Shown here: piece after piece, positions 11,169 through 20,905 of the stretch | Position numbering within the stretch: position 1 is the stretch's first letter | Layout: every line of letters starts with the position of its first letter | NCBI RefSeq assembly: GCF_033118175.1 | Contig: NC_083701.1 | Location: 14,527,501 to 14,591,500, forward strand | Origin: Dama dama | Lineage: Eukaryota > Chordata > Mammalia > Artiodactyla > Cervidae | Reading direction: 5' to 3' | Length of the DNA stretch: 64,000 nucleotides | Made by a program: the position numbers and the translations under genes | The notes under the pieces: model-generated | Told to the model about the DNA's origin: nothing | Seen by the model: only the letters and a program-made list of their open reading frames with translations | Database searches by the model: none

Positions 11169-12281
11169 AGCCAGATCATCAGTTCAGCTCAGTTGCTCAG
11201 TCGTATCTGACTCTTTGTGACCCCATGGACTGCAGCACGCCAGGCTTCCCTGTCCATCACCAACTCCTGGAGCTTGCTCAAACTCATGTCCATCGAGTCG
11301 GTGATGCCATCCAACCGTCTCATCCTCTCTCATCCCCTTTTCCTCTTGCCTTCAATCTTTCCCAGCGTCAGGGTCTTTTCCACTGAGTCAGTTCTTGGCA
11401 TCAGGTGGCCAAAGTATTGGAGCTTCAGCTTCAATATCAGTCCTTCCAATGAATAGTTAGGAATGATTTCCTTTAGGATGGACTGGTTGGATCTCCTTGC
11501 AGTCCAAGGGACTCTCAAGAGTCTTCTCCAACAGCACAGGTTCAAAAGCATCAATTCTTCAGTGCTCAGCTTTATTTATAGTCCAACTCTCACATCCATC
11601 CATGACTACTGGAAAAACCGTACCTTCGACTAAACGGACCTTTGTTTGCAAAGTAACGTCTCTGCTCTTTAATATGCTGTCTAGGTTGGTCATAGCTTTT
11701 CTTCCAAGGAGCAAGCATCTTTTAATTTCAAGGCTGCAGTCACCATCTGTGGTGATTTTGGAGCCCAAGAAATAAAGTCTGTCACTGTTTCCATTGTTTC
11801 CCCATCTATTTGCCATGATGTGATGGGACCAGATGTCATGATCTTAGTTTTTTGAATGTTGAATTTTAAGCCACCTTTTTCACTCTCCTCTTTCACTTTC
11901 ATCAAGAGGCTCTTTAGTTGCTCTTTGCTTTCTGCCATGAGGGTGGTGTCATCTGCTTATCTGAGGTTATTGATATTTCTCCCGGCAATTTTCATTCCAG
12001 CTTGTGCTTCATCCAGCCCAGCATTTCGCATGATGTACTCTGCATATAAGTTAAAAAAGCAGGGTGACGATACACAACCTTGATGTTCTCCTTTCCCAAT
12101 TTGGAACCAGTTTGTAGTTCCATGTCCAGTTCTAACTGTTGCTTCTTGACCTGCATACAGGTTTCTCAGGAAGCAGGTAAGGTGGTCTGTTAATCCCATA
12201 TCTTGAAGAATTTTCCACAGTTTGTTGTGATTCCCACAGTCAAAGGCTTTGGTGTAGTCAATAAAGCAGAAGCCAGAACAT
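11169..12281 (-). repeat. BovB LINE inserted in L1 ORF2 sequence
   Basis: Antisense 5'-truncated BovB at 11180-12270, from the TTCAGCTCAG-type 3' end to the RT codons for FIDYxKAFD. The flanking duplication AGCCAGATCAT / AGCCAGAACAT (11169-11179 and 12271-12281, one mismatch) is L1 sequence, so BovB landed in the L1. Frameshifts and stops show it is dead. Confidence 0.93.
11957..12270 (-). pseudogene. BovB reverse-transcriptase fragment, stop in YADD motif
   Basis: RT palm fragment reading FIDYTKAFD, LRNLYAGQEATVRTGHG and CVSSPCFFNLYAEYIMRN. It stops at a TAA (11957-11959) that replaces the tyrosine codon of the catalytic Y-A-D-D motif; the A-D-D codons follow intact. The open frame continues a few codons upstream into L1 sequence, which is fortuitous. 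Dead by this stop alone and lacking the endonuclease. Confidence 0.85.
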
Positions 12282-12729
12282 AAAAGCAACCTAAATGTCC
12301 ATCAGCAGAAGAATGGATAAAGAAGATATGGTACATATAAACAATGGAGTATTTCTCAGTCATAAAAAATAACAAAATAATGTCATTTGCAGCAACATGA
12401 ATGGACCTAGAGATTGTCATATTGAGTGAAGTAAGTCAAAGACAAATATCATATGATATCATTTATATGCGGAATCTAAAAAAAGACTATCAGTGGAAGT
12501 CCACTAAAAACCAAAATAGCATTCAGATGTAGAAAATGAAGTTCTGGTTATAGAGCAGAATGGAGGGCAGGGAAAATTGGAAGGAATGGGATCAACACAA
12601 ACACACTGCTAATATATAAATAGATAACTAGTAAGGACCTACTGTATAGCACAGGGAACTCTAGTCAATACTTTGTAATGGTCTGCATGGGAAAAGAACA
12701 TAAAAAAGAGTGAATATATGTATTTCTAT

Positions 12730-13029
12730 AAAAGATTCACTTTGGGGGCTTCCCTGGGCGCTCAGTAGTATAAAGAATCTGCCTGCCAATGCAGAAGACA
12801 CGGGTTCAATCCCGGGTCCGGGGATATCCCACATGCTGTGGAGCAACCGAGTCTATGTGCCACAACTACTGAGCCTGTGCTCTGGAGAAGCCACCACAAT
12901 GGGAAGCCTGCACCCCACAACTAGAGAGTAGCCCCCGCTCACCCCAACTAGAGAAAAGCCCACGCAGGAAGGAAGACCCAGCACGGCCAAAAATGGTAAA
13001 TAAATACAGTTAAAAAGAAAAGATTCACT
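12730..13029 (+). repeat. CHR-type SINE inside the L1 3' UTR
   Basis: Sense CHR SINE: head GGCTTCCCTGGGCGCTCAGT, middle GCCACAACTACTGAGCCTGT, end AGACCCAGCACGGCCAAAAA, then a (TAAA)-rich tail. A perfect 12-bp TSD AAAAGATTCACT (12730-12741 and 13018-13029) brackets 12742-13017. Confidence 0.94.
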
Positions 13030-13100
13030 CTCTATAAACCTGAAACTAACAGCATTGTAAAGCAATCATATCCCAATTAAAAAAATAAAATAAAATAAAG

Positions 13101-13834
13101 GTAAACAAATAGAGGGGTGGGGGAAAGAGAGCCTGGAGAAATGTAAGTCAACTTATCCAATTTCTTTCCAAGTTTTGGTAAAGAATTACTCTTAGGTGAA
13201 TTTTCCTTTTGAATGGATTAGGGTGATGCTATCAGTTGTAGCAGAAAGACTTTCAGTGAGGGGTGAGGGCAGTAGAGAAGATCTAGGTATTAAGTAAAGT
13301 GACACCAAATTATACTCTTACCAATAATAGAAATGAACAGGCCACCCTTAGCATAGACAATACAAAGGAGTCCTGAAACACCCACTTTTCAAGGCTTAAT
13401 TACACCAAAGAGAGACAGAAAACCTGCTTGGGATACCAGGGAAACTGAGGCACAGGCACACACATACACAGAGTCAGACCTACAGATTCATAGAAGCTTC
13501 AGTGAATAATCAAAGATTTTTTATAGGCAGAAAATCTTTTATTTTCAGCATACATGTAATTTTTATGCCTTATCATTTACAGAAGATGGTAAGGAACAGG
13601 CACTACGAATCTTTCTTTGTTTAGGGTCTCTAAAGGACTGTAGAGAACCTGCTTGGGTTGCACACCTAACAATACTTGGAGGTACTCACTTTCTGTGACT
13701 TCCAAGACCCCTCCCAGCTCTGATAATGACAATGGCACGGACAAAAGCTCAATTCCTATAGTCATCTGTGGTTAACGTCTATTTGGCTCCCTTTAGCCTC
13801 TAGAGATGCACAGACTTGTGAATACTTTGAACTG
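13101..13834. other. No recognised feature
   Basis: Unassigned. Contains a short AT-rich patch (13505-13570) and unremarkable reading frames. Confidence 0.45.
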
Positions 13835-13990
13835 GGGAAATCTTAAAGGACACCTAAGTCATCATTTTGCAGAGGAAGTCACTGAGCCCCAGAGGAGTGA
13901 AGAGATGTGTCAAGGTCACATGACCAGTCTGGAGAAGGGAAGGATAAATACCCCTAGCCTGGCTCTCTTTCCAGCTCTCTGCATCTGGCC
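13835..13990 (-). repeat. Probable MIR SINE fragment
   Basis: CATTTTGCAGAGGAAGTCAC with TGAGCCCCAGAGGAGTGAAG and GTCAAGGTCACATGACCAG match the antisense MIR order, though diverged. Confidence 0.6.
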
Positions 13991-14414
13991 TTTCCCTATT
14001 GCTATTCTGCACATGCTAAGGAAAGAGGTGGGTGGGCATTCAGGGAATGCAAACTCATGCTAATGTTTGAATATTAAAATTTAATATTGTAATTTTAGCC
14101 TAAAATAAAACCAAATTAAAAAGGTACATCTGCTGCAAAAAAATTAAATAATGCATTTCTGGCCCCAATACACATGATGCTGAAAAATTTGACTTGTGGA
14201 TTTATTCCTGGTAGCAGGGCTGGCATGGGCAGCATGGGTAGAAAGTTAGAGGGCTTTGCGGGGCCTCTATTCTGTTGGACATTTCTTCTCTTTCTTCATT
14301 CCACTCTTCAAAGCTTTCTGTTTCCATATGGTGGCCCCAAACTTTCCTGCAGTCTTAAGAACACTCTTTCCACCATCAAAACTGACATCTCGTGTGCTTA
14401 ATGGGTGACCACTT
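13991..14414. other. No recognised feature
   Basis: Unassigned; very AT-rich at 14060-14160, with the symmetric patch AAAATTTAATATTGTAATTTT. Confidence 0.45.
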
Positions 14415-14745
14415 GTATTCATCTGCTATGGTTGCCATCACAAAGTTCCACCAATTGGGTGGCTTAAACAGAAATTTATTATCTCACAGTTCTGGAACTC
14501 GGAGCTCCAAAATCAAGGTGTCAGCAGAATTGGTTCCTTGTGAGGGCTGTGAGGGAAGGATCCATTGTAGTCCTCTCTCCTTGGCTTGTGGATATTCTTC
14601 ATGTACACATGGTATTCTTCATGTATCTTCACATGGTCTTCCCTCTATACTTGCCTGTGTCCAAATTTCCCCTTTATATGAGAACACCAGTCATATTGGA
14701 TTAAAGACAATCAGAATTCTTACTGAATGCAAGTTCATGCGCCCA
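14415..14745 (-). repeat. MaLR-type LTR, antisense
   Basis: Same LTR group as the copy near 6.7 kb, reversed: CTGCTATGGTTGCCATCACA, GGGTGGCTTAAACAGAAATT, TCTCACAGTTCTGGAACTCG. A small internal repeat (TATTCTTCATGTA near 14592 and 14608) is local. The 136-codon frame over it is LTR sequence, not a gene. Confidence 0.82.
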
Positions 14746-15184
14746 ATGCACAGTGAGGCCAAACAATTCCAAAACGTTGGAGTTTGGAGAGAGAAGGGTT
14801 AATTTCAGGACCATGCAAGGAGATGAATGGCTTGTGGAAAAAAAAAAAAAAAAAAAGCCCAAATTTCTCAAAGGATTTCAGCAAAGTCTTAAAGGCAAGG
14901 TGAGGGAAGGGAGTGGTTAGTTGTTGCAAATTTCTGGCTATCAGAATCTTTTGTTCTGTAGCTATCCAGTATGTCAGGCCCCAATGTTCCTATAAACCTC
15001 TAACAAGATAAGTGTTATTCTCTGTTCTGCAACTCTATATCTCTCTATGAATGGACTCTTAAAGGTCAGAAGCAGTGTGAATAAGCACAGGCAACAGAGC
15101 ACAAAGATTAAAGTGAAAAGGGAACAGATCTAATGGAGACAGCTTTGTTCTTCCCTATTACACAAGGTTTTCATAGCTGCTGAG
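14746..15184. other. No clear feature; poly-A
   Basis: A(19) run at 14838-14856 with no identifiable retroelement body upstream; remaining sequence unassigned. Confidence 0.45.
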
Positions 15185-15615
15185 TCTCCAGTCTCATCTC
15201 TTGCCAATTTCCCTCTGCATCCTCACACATCTATACCACACTGCTTGGACTCACTCACTCCTAGATTCATCTCTCTGACAATTCCAGCACCTTTGCCTAT
15301 GGTCCCTTAGCCAGGAACACCCCTTCCCTCTTCACTATCTAGCCAACACTCTATTCACCCTTCTATTCGCTACAGAGCAGTAACAGAAGTGTCCCACATT
15401 GTGAAGCCCTCTCCTGACTCCCAGCCACTCTAAAGCCACTTTCCCTATGTCCCAATGACCTTAGAAAATTACTACCATTAAATGATGACAGAGGGCTATA
15501 ATTATTTGTTTGCACTCCTATTTCTTCCCTAAGACTGTGTGCTCTTGGAGGACAGAGATAGATATTTCACTCTTAGTTCCTTTTATCATAGAACCTGGTA
15601 GTTTTCCTTGCGTTC
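15185..15615 (+). repeat. L2 LINE 3' region
   Basis: Long L2 match: CTTTGCCTATGGTCCCTTAG, GAAGCCCTCTCCTGACTCCC, ATTATTTGTTTGCACTCCTA, AGACTGTGTGCTCTTGGAGG with ACAGAGATAGAT, ending AACCTGGTAG. One of the better preserved L2 copies here. Confidence 0.75.
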
Positions 15616-15648
15616 AAACAATAGCAGAAGCTTAAAGAATGGCAACTC

Positions 15649-16165
15649 TGGGACTTCCCTGGTGGCTAAGCCTCTGCACCTCCAATGCAGGGGGCCCAGT
15701 TTGAACCTTGATATGAGCACTAGATTCCATTGTTGTTATCATTCAGTCTCTCAGTCATGTCTGACTCTTTGTGACCCCATGACTGCAGCACGTCAGGTTT
15801 CTCCATTCTCCACTAGCTCCCAGAATTTGCTCCAATTCATGTCCATTTAGTCGGTGATGCTATCTAACCATCTCATCCTCTGCCGCCCCCTTCTCCGCCT
15901 GCCTTCAATCTTTTCCAGCATCAGGGTCTTTTCCAAAGCGTCAGCTCTTGTCATCAGGTGGTCAAAATATTGCAGCTTCGGCAACAGTCCTTCCAATGAA
16001 TAATCAAGGTTGATTTCCTTTAGGACTGACTGGTTTGATCTCCTTGCAGTCCAAAAAACTCTTGTCTTATTACCACATGCTACAACTAAAGATACCACAA
16101 GCTACAAGGAAGACCCGGTGTGCCCTAAGGCCCAGTTCAGCCATATAAATAAATAAACAGTAAAA
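15649..16165 (+). repeat. CHR-type SINE, split by BovB
   Basis: Head GGGACTTCCCTGGTGGCTAA with CACCTCCAATGCAGGGGGCC at 15649-15730. After the BovB the element resumes at about 16068 (ACATGCTACAACTAAAGATA) and ends with an AAATAAATAAA tail near 16160. Confidence 0.87.
15731..16067 (-). repeat. BovB 3' end inserted in the CHR SINE
   Basis: Antisense, 5'-truncated BovB, from a TTGTTGTTATCATTCAGTCT tail to GATCTCCTTGCAGTCC. I could not identify a clear TSD, so the junctions are good to about 5-10 bp. The 83-codon minus-strand frame (15847-16098) is the C-terminal BovB reading RRSNQSVLKEI and RRRRGRQRMRWLDSI. Confidence 0.87.
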
Positions 16166-16419
16166 AAGAGACACAGAACATGAACTCCGAAAAACAGAAC
16201 TAACTAAAGGGCAATCTGGCGAGATGTAGGTCTTGCCCACTGAGCGGTGTTCAGCCATTGAACTGCCATCCGGCCGTCCCCTCCCTCCCGGCCGCGGAGG
16301 CGGAGCTGTTTCCCAAGTTTTCTGAGTTTCAGAGGTGGAGGCTGTTACTCTCTCTGCTGCCCCATGGATGGCAGGCGGTGGTTCGCGGTGGGCGTGGGGG
16401 TCCGCGGCTTCCGGCTCGT

Positions 16420-16440
16420 TTTGTAAAGGTAAGGGCAGGT
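16420..16440 (+). other. Candidate 5' splice site in CpG block
   Basis: The sequence AAAG|GTAAGGG (intron would start at 16429) matches the donor consensus at eight of nine core positions and lies just downstream of the CpG-densest stretch. Three reading frames approach it. The one starting at 16364 stops (TAA) two bases before the junction; those starting at 16258 and 16335 stay open across it. No acceptor is assigned. Confidence 0.35.
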
Positions 16441-16464
16441 GTGCCAAGTTCCTTTCTTGTCACA

Positions 16465-16592
16465 GGGTGACCTGGCTTTACCTTGATTACCTTGGTAAAG
16501 ACCCTGTCTCCAAGTACGGCTGTGTTCTGAAATGCCGGGGGTTAGGACTTCAGAGCGTGAATCTGCTGGGGAACACAACGCAATCCGTAACC
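16465..16592 (-). repeat. MaLR LTR fragment
   Basis: TTACCTTGATTACCTTGGTA, GACCCTGTCTCCAAGTACGG, GGGGGTTAGGACTTCAGAGC and GGAACACAACGCAATCCGTA track the antisense MaLR LTR consensus order, with unusual retention of CpGs. Confidence 0.65.
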
Positions 16593-17107
16593 CGAGCCAA
16601 GCTGGTAAACCGTAAACCACACGCTGTGAGCTCCGGGAGGACAGACCCGGTTCTCAGGGCGCTCAGCCCCTCTCTCAGCCCCACCCCCGTGTCCCTGGGA
16701 CACCTCGGCCCGGCCCGCATCTTCCCCAGCCTCGGCTCCTCAGGTTCCCAATGAGCGGAATTCGCCCGGCGTCTCAGAGCTGTGGTGACAAAGTCCCAGG
16801 ACGACATGTGATACATCAAAGCATAATTAACCATGACTGTTTAGGTTCCTCCTTTTGTCCACACACAGAAACTCTTCACAGATAAGGACTTATTTCAACC
16901 ATTCAAAGAGGAAACTGAGCAAAACACAGGCACATATCACCGTTGGGATCTTTTGTCCCAAGGAAACATTGAAATCTCGATGAAAACAAATGAAATTGAT
17001 ATGTAAAACAAAGCAGAGTGGTAGAAGCCAAGATGGGACCACCCAGATCCTTCCCTCTTTTCTCCAATGTTTATACATTTAGCCAGAACACTCAGGCATA
17101 ATTTCTT

Positions 17108-17289
17108 TAAAAAAAAATTATTTATGTATTTGGCTGCACCAGGTCTTCGTTGCCACATGCGGGATCTTTAGTTGCAGTATGTAAACTCTTGGTTGTGGCA
17201 TGTGGGATCAGTTCCCCGACCAGGGCTTGAACCTGGGCCTCCTGCATTGGGAGCACAGAGTCTTAGCCACTGGACCTCTAGGGAAGTCT
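17108..17289 (-). repeat. CHR-type SINE
   Basis: Antisense CHR SINE: A-rich end then TTTGGCTGCACCAGGTCTTC, GGGATCAGTTCCCCGACCAG, CACTGGACCTCTAGGGAAGT. The 16811-17107 stretch before it holds nothing certain (a weak MIR-like AAGAGGAAACTGAGC at about 16900). Confidence 0.88.
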
Positions 17290-17639
17290 TACATTGTTAT
17301 TTTAATCATATCCAAGCAGGGAAACTGCTTGGGTAGTTGTATTTTATATTAAAATAACAACAGTATTATATATATTTATATATGTCAACTAACAGTTACC
17401 AAACCATTGCTGAAAAAATTCTTCTAGCAGGACATTCCAAAATGGGGAGAGAAAACATAATAATTAGACACCAGAATAAGTTGCAGATGAATGCAGAGGA
17501 ATCTGGAGAGGGTTTTCATTTGGAAGTAAAAATGGTTGAGGAAACAATGAGTGAAGATTGAAAGGACAGCAAACCTTTGCCATAATTCAGCATAAAGGGT
17601 GCTCTTATGCAGTTAAGTGTTGCATACAATCAAAAATAA
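17290..17639. other. No recognised feature
   Basis: AT-rich, with a TATATATTTATATATG patch near 17368-17383; otherwise unassigned. Confidence 0.45.
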
Positions 17640-17875
17640 TGCCTTGATGCGAAGAACTGACTCACTGGAAAAGACCCTGATGCTCAGAAGGATTGAAGGT
17701 GGGAGGAGAAGGGGACGACAGAGGATGAGATGGTTGGATGGCATCACCGACTCAATGGACATGAGTTTGAGCAGGCTTGGTGGTGGAGTTGGTGATGGAC
17801 AGGGAACTCTGGTGTACTGCAGTTCATGGGGTCGCAAAGAGTCGGACATGACTGAGCGACTGAACTGAACTGAAG
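17640..17875 (+). repeat. BovB LINE 3' end
   Basis: Sense BovB tail starting at GATGCGAAGAACTGACTCAC, running through GGACGACAGAGGATGAGATG and GGGTCGCAAAGAGTCGGACA to the GACTGAACTGAACTGAA terminus. No TSD found. The 83-codon frame is the degenerate C-terminus. Confidence 0.9.
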
Positions 17876-17959
17876 GACCCATCTTGTGATTTTGGGTGCT
17901 TTTGTCTTTATAGAGCTTTGTGGAAAAGGGCAGGGAGATACATAGCCAGGATTTTGGTC

Positions 17960-18110
17960 CTAGAATTTCAGTTGATTTTGTTGTGCAAATTTAAGCAAGT
18001 CTGTTACTGCCATTGACTGAACTTTCTAAATCTGTAAAATTAAGATGCTGGATTAGAAAATGAATAAGGTCCCTCTTAGATTCAATTTTTTTTAAAATTC
18101 TGAACCTTCT
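17960..18110 (+). repeat. MIR-related SINE (MIR3-like)
   Basis: Order of AAGCAAGTCTGTTACTG, AACTTTCTAAATCTGTAAAA and AATAAGGTCCCTCTTAGATT fits the MIR3-type end in which the usual tail is replaced by 'ggtcccttccagctc'. Diverged. Confidence 0.6.
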
Positions 18111-18829
18111 AAGATTTCACAGGTAAAAAAACCCAACATCTTAGTGAATAAGGAATCACAGAGGCAAGGAGGTTAAAAGTGCAGAAGTCAGGGCTTCACC
18201 AAACTTCATTAAGCATCCACTCCCACCTCAACTATAATCCTATCACTCCATCCTCCCTTCTGGGTCCTGTCAATTTACTATTCAGATCAACTAATTTTCT
18301 CTGAAAAGGGAGTGGAAAATCTCCGTGTCATCGGATACACTTTCGATTTGATGGATGAGGCTTAAGTTCCAAAGAGAGTGTTAGGCAGGAAAATCCAGCT
18401 CTTTCAAACTAATTACTGTATATCTAATTTATTTCCCTTCTTAATGCTGTTTATTTTGTTTTTATTCAAAATATAAAATTACTCCTTGAGTTGGGAGATT
18501 GATGGCTTTCTTCTCCTTTAGCAACAGATCATTTGTGGATCCAGATTATAAATAGGAGATTAGAATTCATGACTCATTGTTTTTTCCTTTTTCATGCAGG
18601 ACGTCCCCTGAGATTAACCATGTGTTGTTTTTTGTTTTTTGTTTTTTTTTTTTAAGTTACAGACATTAACGTCTAATTATTTTCAGGCTGTTATGTTGCA
18701 GGGTTGTGTTTTTAGGAAAATGTAAGAAAATGTAATGGTTTTCTTTTGTGTCATACTCCTGGAAAAGTTTATATTTTGATAAACTAGAATTTTTAACATT
18801 ATTGAACTGTGGTTTGATGGGACACAATT
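18111..18829. other. No recognised feature; T-rich tract
   Basis: T-rich tract at 18626-18654 (interrupted by G); otherwise unassigned. Confidence 0.45.
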
Positions 18830-19260
18830 TTTCTTGATTCATTCATTCATTTAACAAATGTGCACCTACTGTCTACTTGCTGTGTATAAGGCATGTGGAT
18901 ATTCTGTGTCTCAGATGCAGTGAGGCTCTGATACTGAGGCAGCAGGAAGGAGTATAAATGGAGGGAATCACTTCTCAGATTGATTTGCTATGTGCTTGGT
19001 GGCTGTCTATTCATTTGTTTATTATGTATCCCCTAACTGGTCTATCCGACAGCTTCTGCAGTCACAGATCCTGCTGGGGTTTTACACAAGTATGTTGCAC
19101 TTGGCATGCATGCATTCATTCATTTAACAACAATGACAGCAAGGCACAATTTCCTACTAGGTGTCACTCTCCAACTGGTCTATGAGGTGTGGATGGAGAA
19201 AGGGAATTAATTATGAAGGACTTTGATTGACATGCTTAAGGAGCTTTGACTTAATTTAGT
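18830..19260 (+). repeat. L2-like fossil, 5' part
   Basis: TCATTCATTCATTTAACAAA and GCACCTACTGTCTACTTGCT look L2-derived. GGACTTTGATTGACATGCTT with AAGGAGCTTTGACTTAATTT matches the downstream L2 body. It appears to resume at about 20040-20110 (CAGATTTATATTTAAGAAAG), implying a later insertion between. Confidence 0.5.
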
Positions 19261-19284
19261 ATCCTTTTTTCCCCCTTTTATCTG

Positions 19285-19995
19285 TATTTTCTGGTGCTTC
19301 CTAGCTGTGTAATTGTGATAAGTTATTTAACCTCCCTCTGCCTCAGTTTCCTCATATGTTAAATGGTGTAGACATCAGTGTCTAGTCAAGAAAAGAGGAT
19401 GCACTACAGTTAACTCTAGCAGAGAGGGATTTAATGCATGGAATTAGTTGCAATCTTTTGGAAGACGAGTAAAAGGGAGAAGAGAGTGAATCAGAAGTGA
19501 GGAAGTACTGACCAGCCTTTGGCAGGAGCCCGGCCTGCAAGTACTGCTGGTGTTCAAGGGAGGTGCTATTGCTCTTACTGATCAGGAGGTCCCTGTAGCT
19601 GTGCAGCTGTGCAGACCAGAAACTACACTTATGCTAATGCTGCTACCACTTGGGGAAGGAGCGGAAAGAAAATCAAAACAATCCAAGAACAAATTTCTCC
19701 CTTTCTCCAGCTTTCCAGTCACTCCTCAGTACCTCCCACTGGCATAGAACCCAACCAGAAGACAGCTGACCAGTGAGCCTGGGAAATGTAGTTTGCAGGC
19801 TTCTTTCCACATGCCCTGGAGTACTAAGGAGGTCATAGGAGGGCAGGAACAAAGTAGCTTCCAGACAAATAACCAACATAAATGGGGACAATATGGCACC
19901 TTATCTTACATGGTTGCTGTGAGTTATTGGGTTAAAGTATGCAAAACCCTTTAGAACAATGCCTGGTGCATAGGAAGAAGTTGCCATTAGTGATT
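19285..19995 (+). repeat. MIR SINE split by a ~510-bp block
   Basis: First half 19285-19366 (CTAGCTGTGTAATTGTGATA, TGCCTCAGTTTCCTCATATG). Second half from about 19881 (CTTATCTTACATGGTTGCTG, AATGCCTGGTGCATAGGAAG). The halves are collinear with one MIR. Confidence 0.72.
19361..19880. repeat. Unassigned insert within the MIR
   Basis: About 510 bp bounded by AAATGG on both sides (19361-19366, 19880-19885), a possible short TSD. Internal phrases such as CAGAGAGGGATTTAATGCAT, CTCCCACTGGCATAGAACCC and GGGAAATGTAGTTTGCAGGC suggest a mammal-wide dispersed repeat that I cannot name. Frames of 65-72 codons inside are not supported as genes. Confidence 0.5.
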
Positions 19996-20110
19996 ATTAT
20001 TGTTATCTAGTGTCACGGGAATCAGGGAAAGCATATCAACAGCACAATAGCAGAATCAGATTTATATTTAAGAAAGCTCAGCTGGGGGCCATGGGAGAGT
20101 ATGAACCTTA

Positions 20111-20699
20111 ATACAAAAGGCAGAAGGTTGGAATTTCTCTGCAATAATAGGATGAAGAAGAGGGTTCATTGTTACATGGTTCTTTAGGCAATAGAATTAT
20201 CTAAACTTTGTGATTGATTGGAGGATACACTGTCCAAGAGGCTTCCAAGCTTCGGCTATGAGTGATTGTATAGAGAGGGGGTGGTCTTGTTATTCATCAT
20301 TATGTCATCAGGACAGGGATGGAGTGTCCACCAACCATGGACTTCCTGCAACTGGCATAGTGCATGGTAGTGTGTGAGCTTCCTGAAAGGACATGCCTGA
20401 GAAATTCTTCCTCTGGCCTCCTCAAACCAGGATCTTCAACTATTAGCTTGCCACTGATTTGATCCTTCCTTGAAAGCAAAAGCAGACTCTCTCCTCCTTT
20501 AATCTTTTTTCCTTCCTCTGGGCCCTCCTCCTTGTGTTATGCATGTCTGTCTGTTTGCCTGTCTTCCCACTAGCCTTTCTTCGCTTTGTGGTGGCATGAG
20601 TCACTGTCTGATCCCTAGGTGCGTGGGCCTGCATTCAAGTCCTTGAATGTGCTTTGCCTTCTCTTGACTCCAAGCATCTTTACAACTAGTTCTCACTTG
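20111..20699. other. No recognised feature
   Basis: Unassigned; no repeat body or exon recognised. Confidence 0.45.
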
Positions 20700-20905
20700 A
20701 CCAATCTCTCCACATCTTTGTTTTGTTATTTATGAATCATCTTCCCAAACAGCCCAAATGAATTTTCTTCCAGGAGTCCTTTCTGCATCTCTCACACAAC
20801 CACAGGTTCTTTGTGCTCCCCTTATCTGAGTGATTCTCTATATTGTAGGTTTCTCTCTGTTTATCAGCCGCTTTTATCTTTTATACTGAACTCTGTACTC
20901 CTGTG
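20700..20905 (+). repeat. Probable L2 fragment
   Basis: CCAGGAGTCCTTTCTGCATC, GGTTTCTCTCTGTTTATCAG and CTGAACTCTGTACTCCTGTG fit a diverged L2 3' region. Confidence 0.5.

Larger units (their letters stand above)
11130..13100 (+). repeat. L1 3' end, interrupted by BovB and a CHR SINE
   Basis: The L1 survives in three pieces: about 11130-11179 (CATGTTCTTCGCAGCACTAT, part of ORF2), 12271-12741 (end of ORF2 plus 3' UTR, e.g. CAGCAACATGAATGGACCTA) and 13030-13100 (terminal 3' UTR and A-rich tail). Read in sense with the insertions mentally set aside, the pieces are collinear. The outer TSD is not identified. Confidence 0.9.
16200..16810. promoter_or_regulatory. CpG-island-like block, candidate promoter
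   Basis: By hand count about 38 CpG dinucleotides lie in roughly 600 bp, far denser than anywhere else in the window, at roughly 58% GC. The densest parts are 16260-16310 and 16381-16420. No TATA box is evident. A CCAAT sequence occurs at 16748. Part of the block (about 16465-16592) is recognisable MaLR LTR, so it is not wholly unique. It could be a CpG-island promoter of an unlisted transcript, or a CpG-rich fossil. I do not recognise a gene. Confidence 0.55.

Noticed and set aside
12270..12282. Recombination breakpoint between BovB and L1
   Set aside because: Explained by BovB insertion into L1, because the same 11-bp L1 word flanks both sides.
14392..14802. 136-codon open frame as a gene
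   Set aside because: Most of it is antisense MaLR LTR sequence; no start context, domain or splice evidence.
16335..16754. 139-codon frame through the CpG island as a coding exon
   Set aside because: It runs through MaLR LTR sequence and GC-rich DNA where long frames occur by chance, and no protein family is recognisable.
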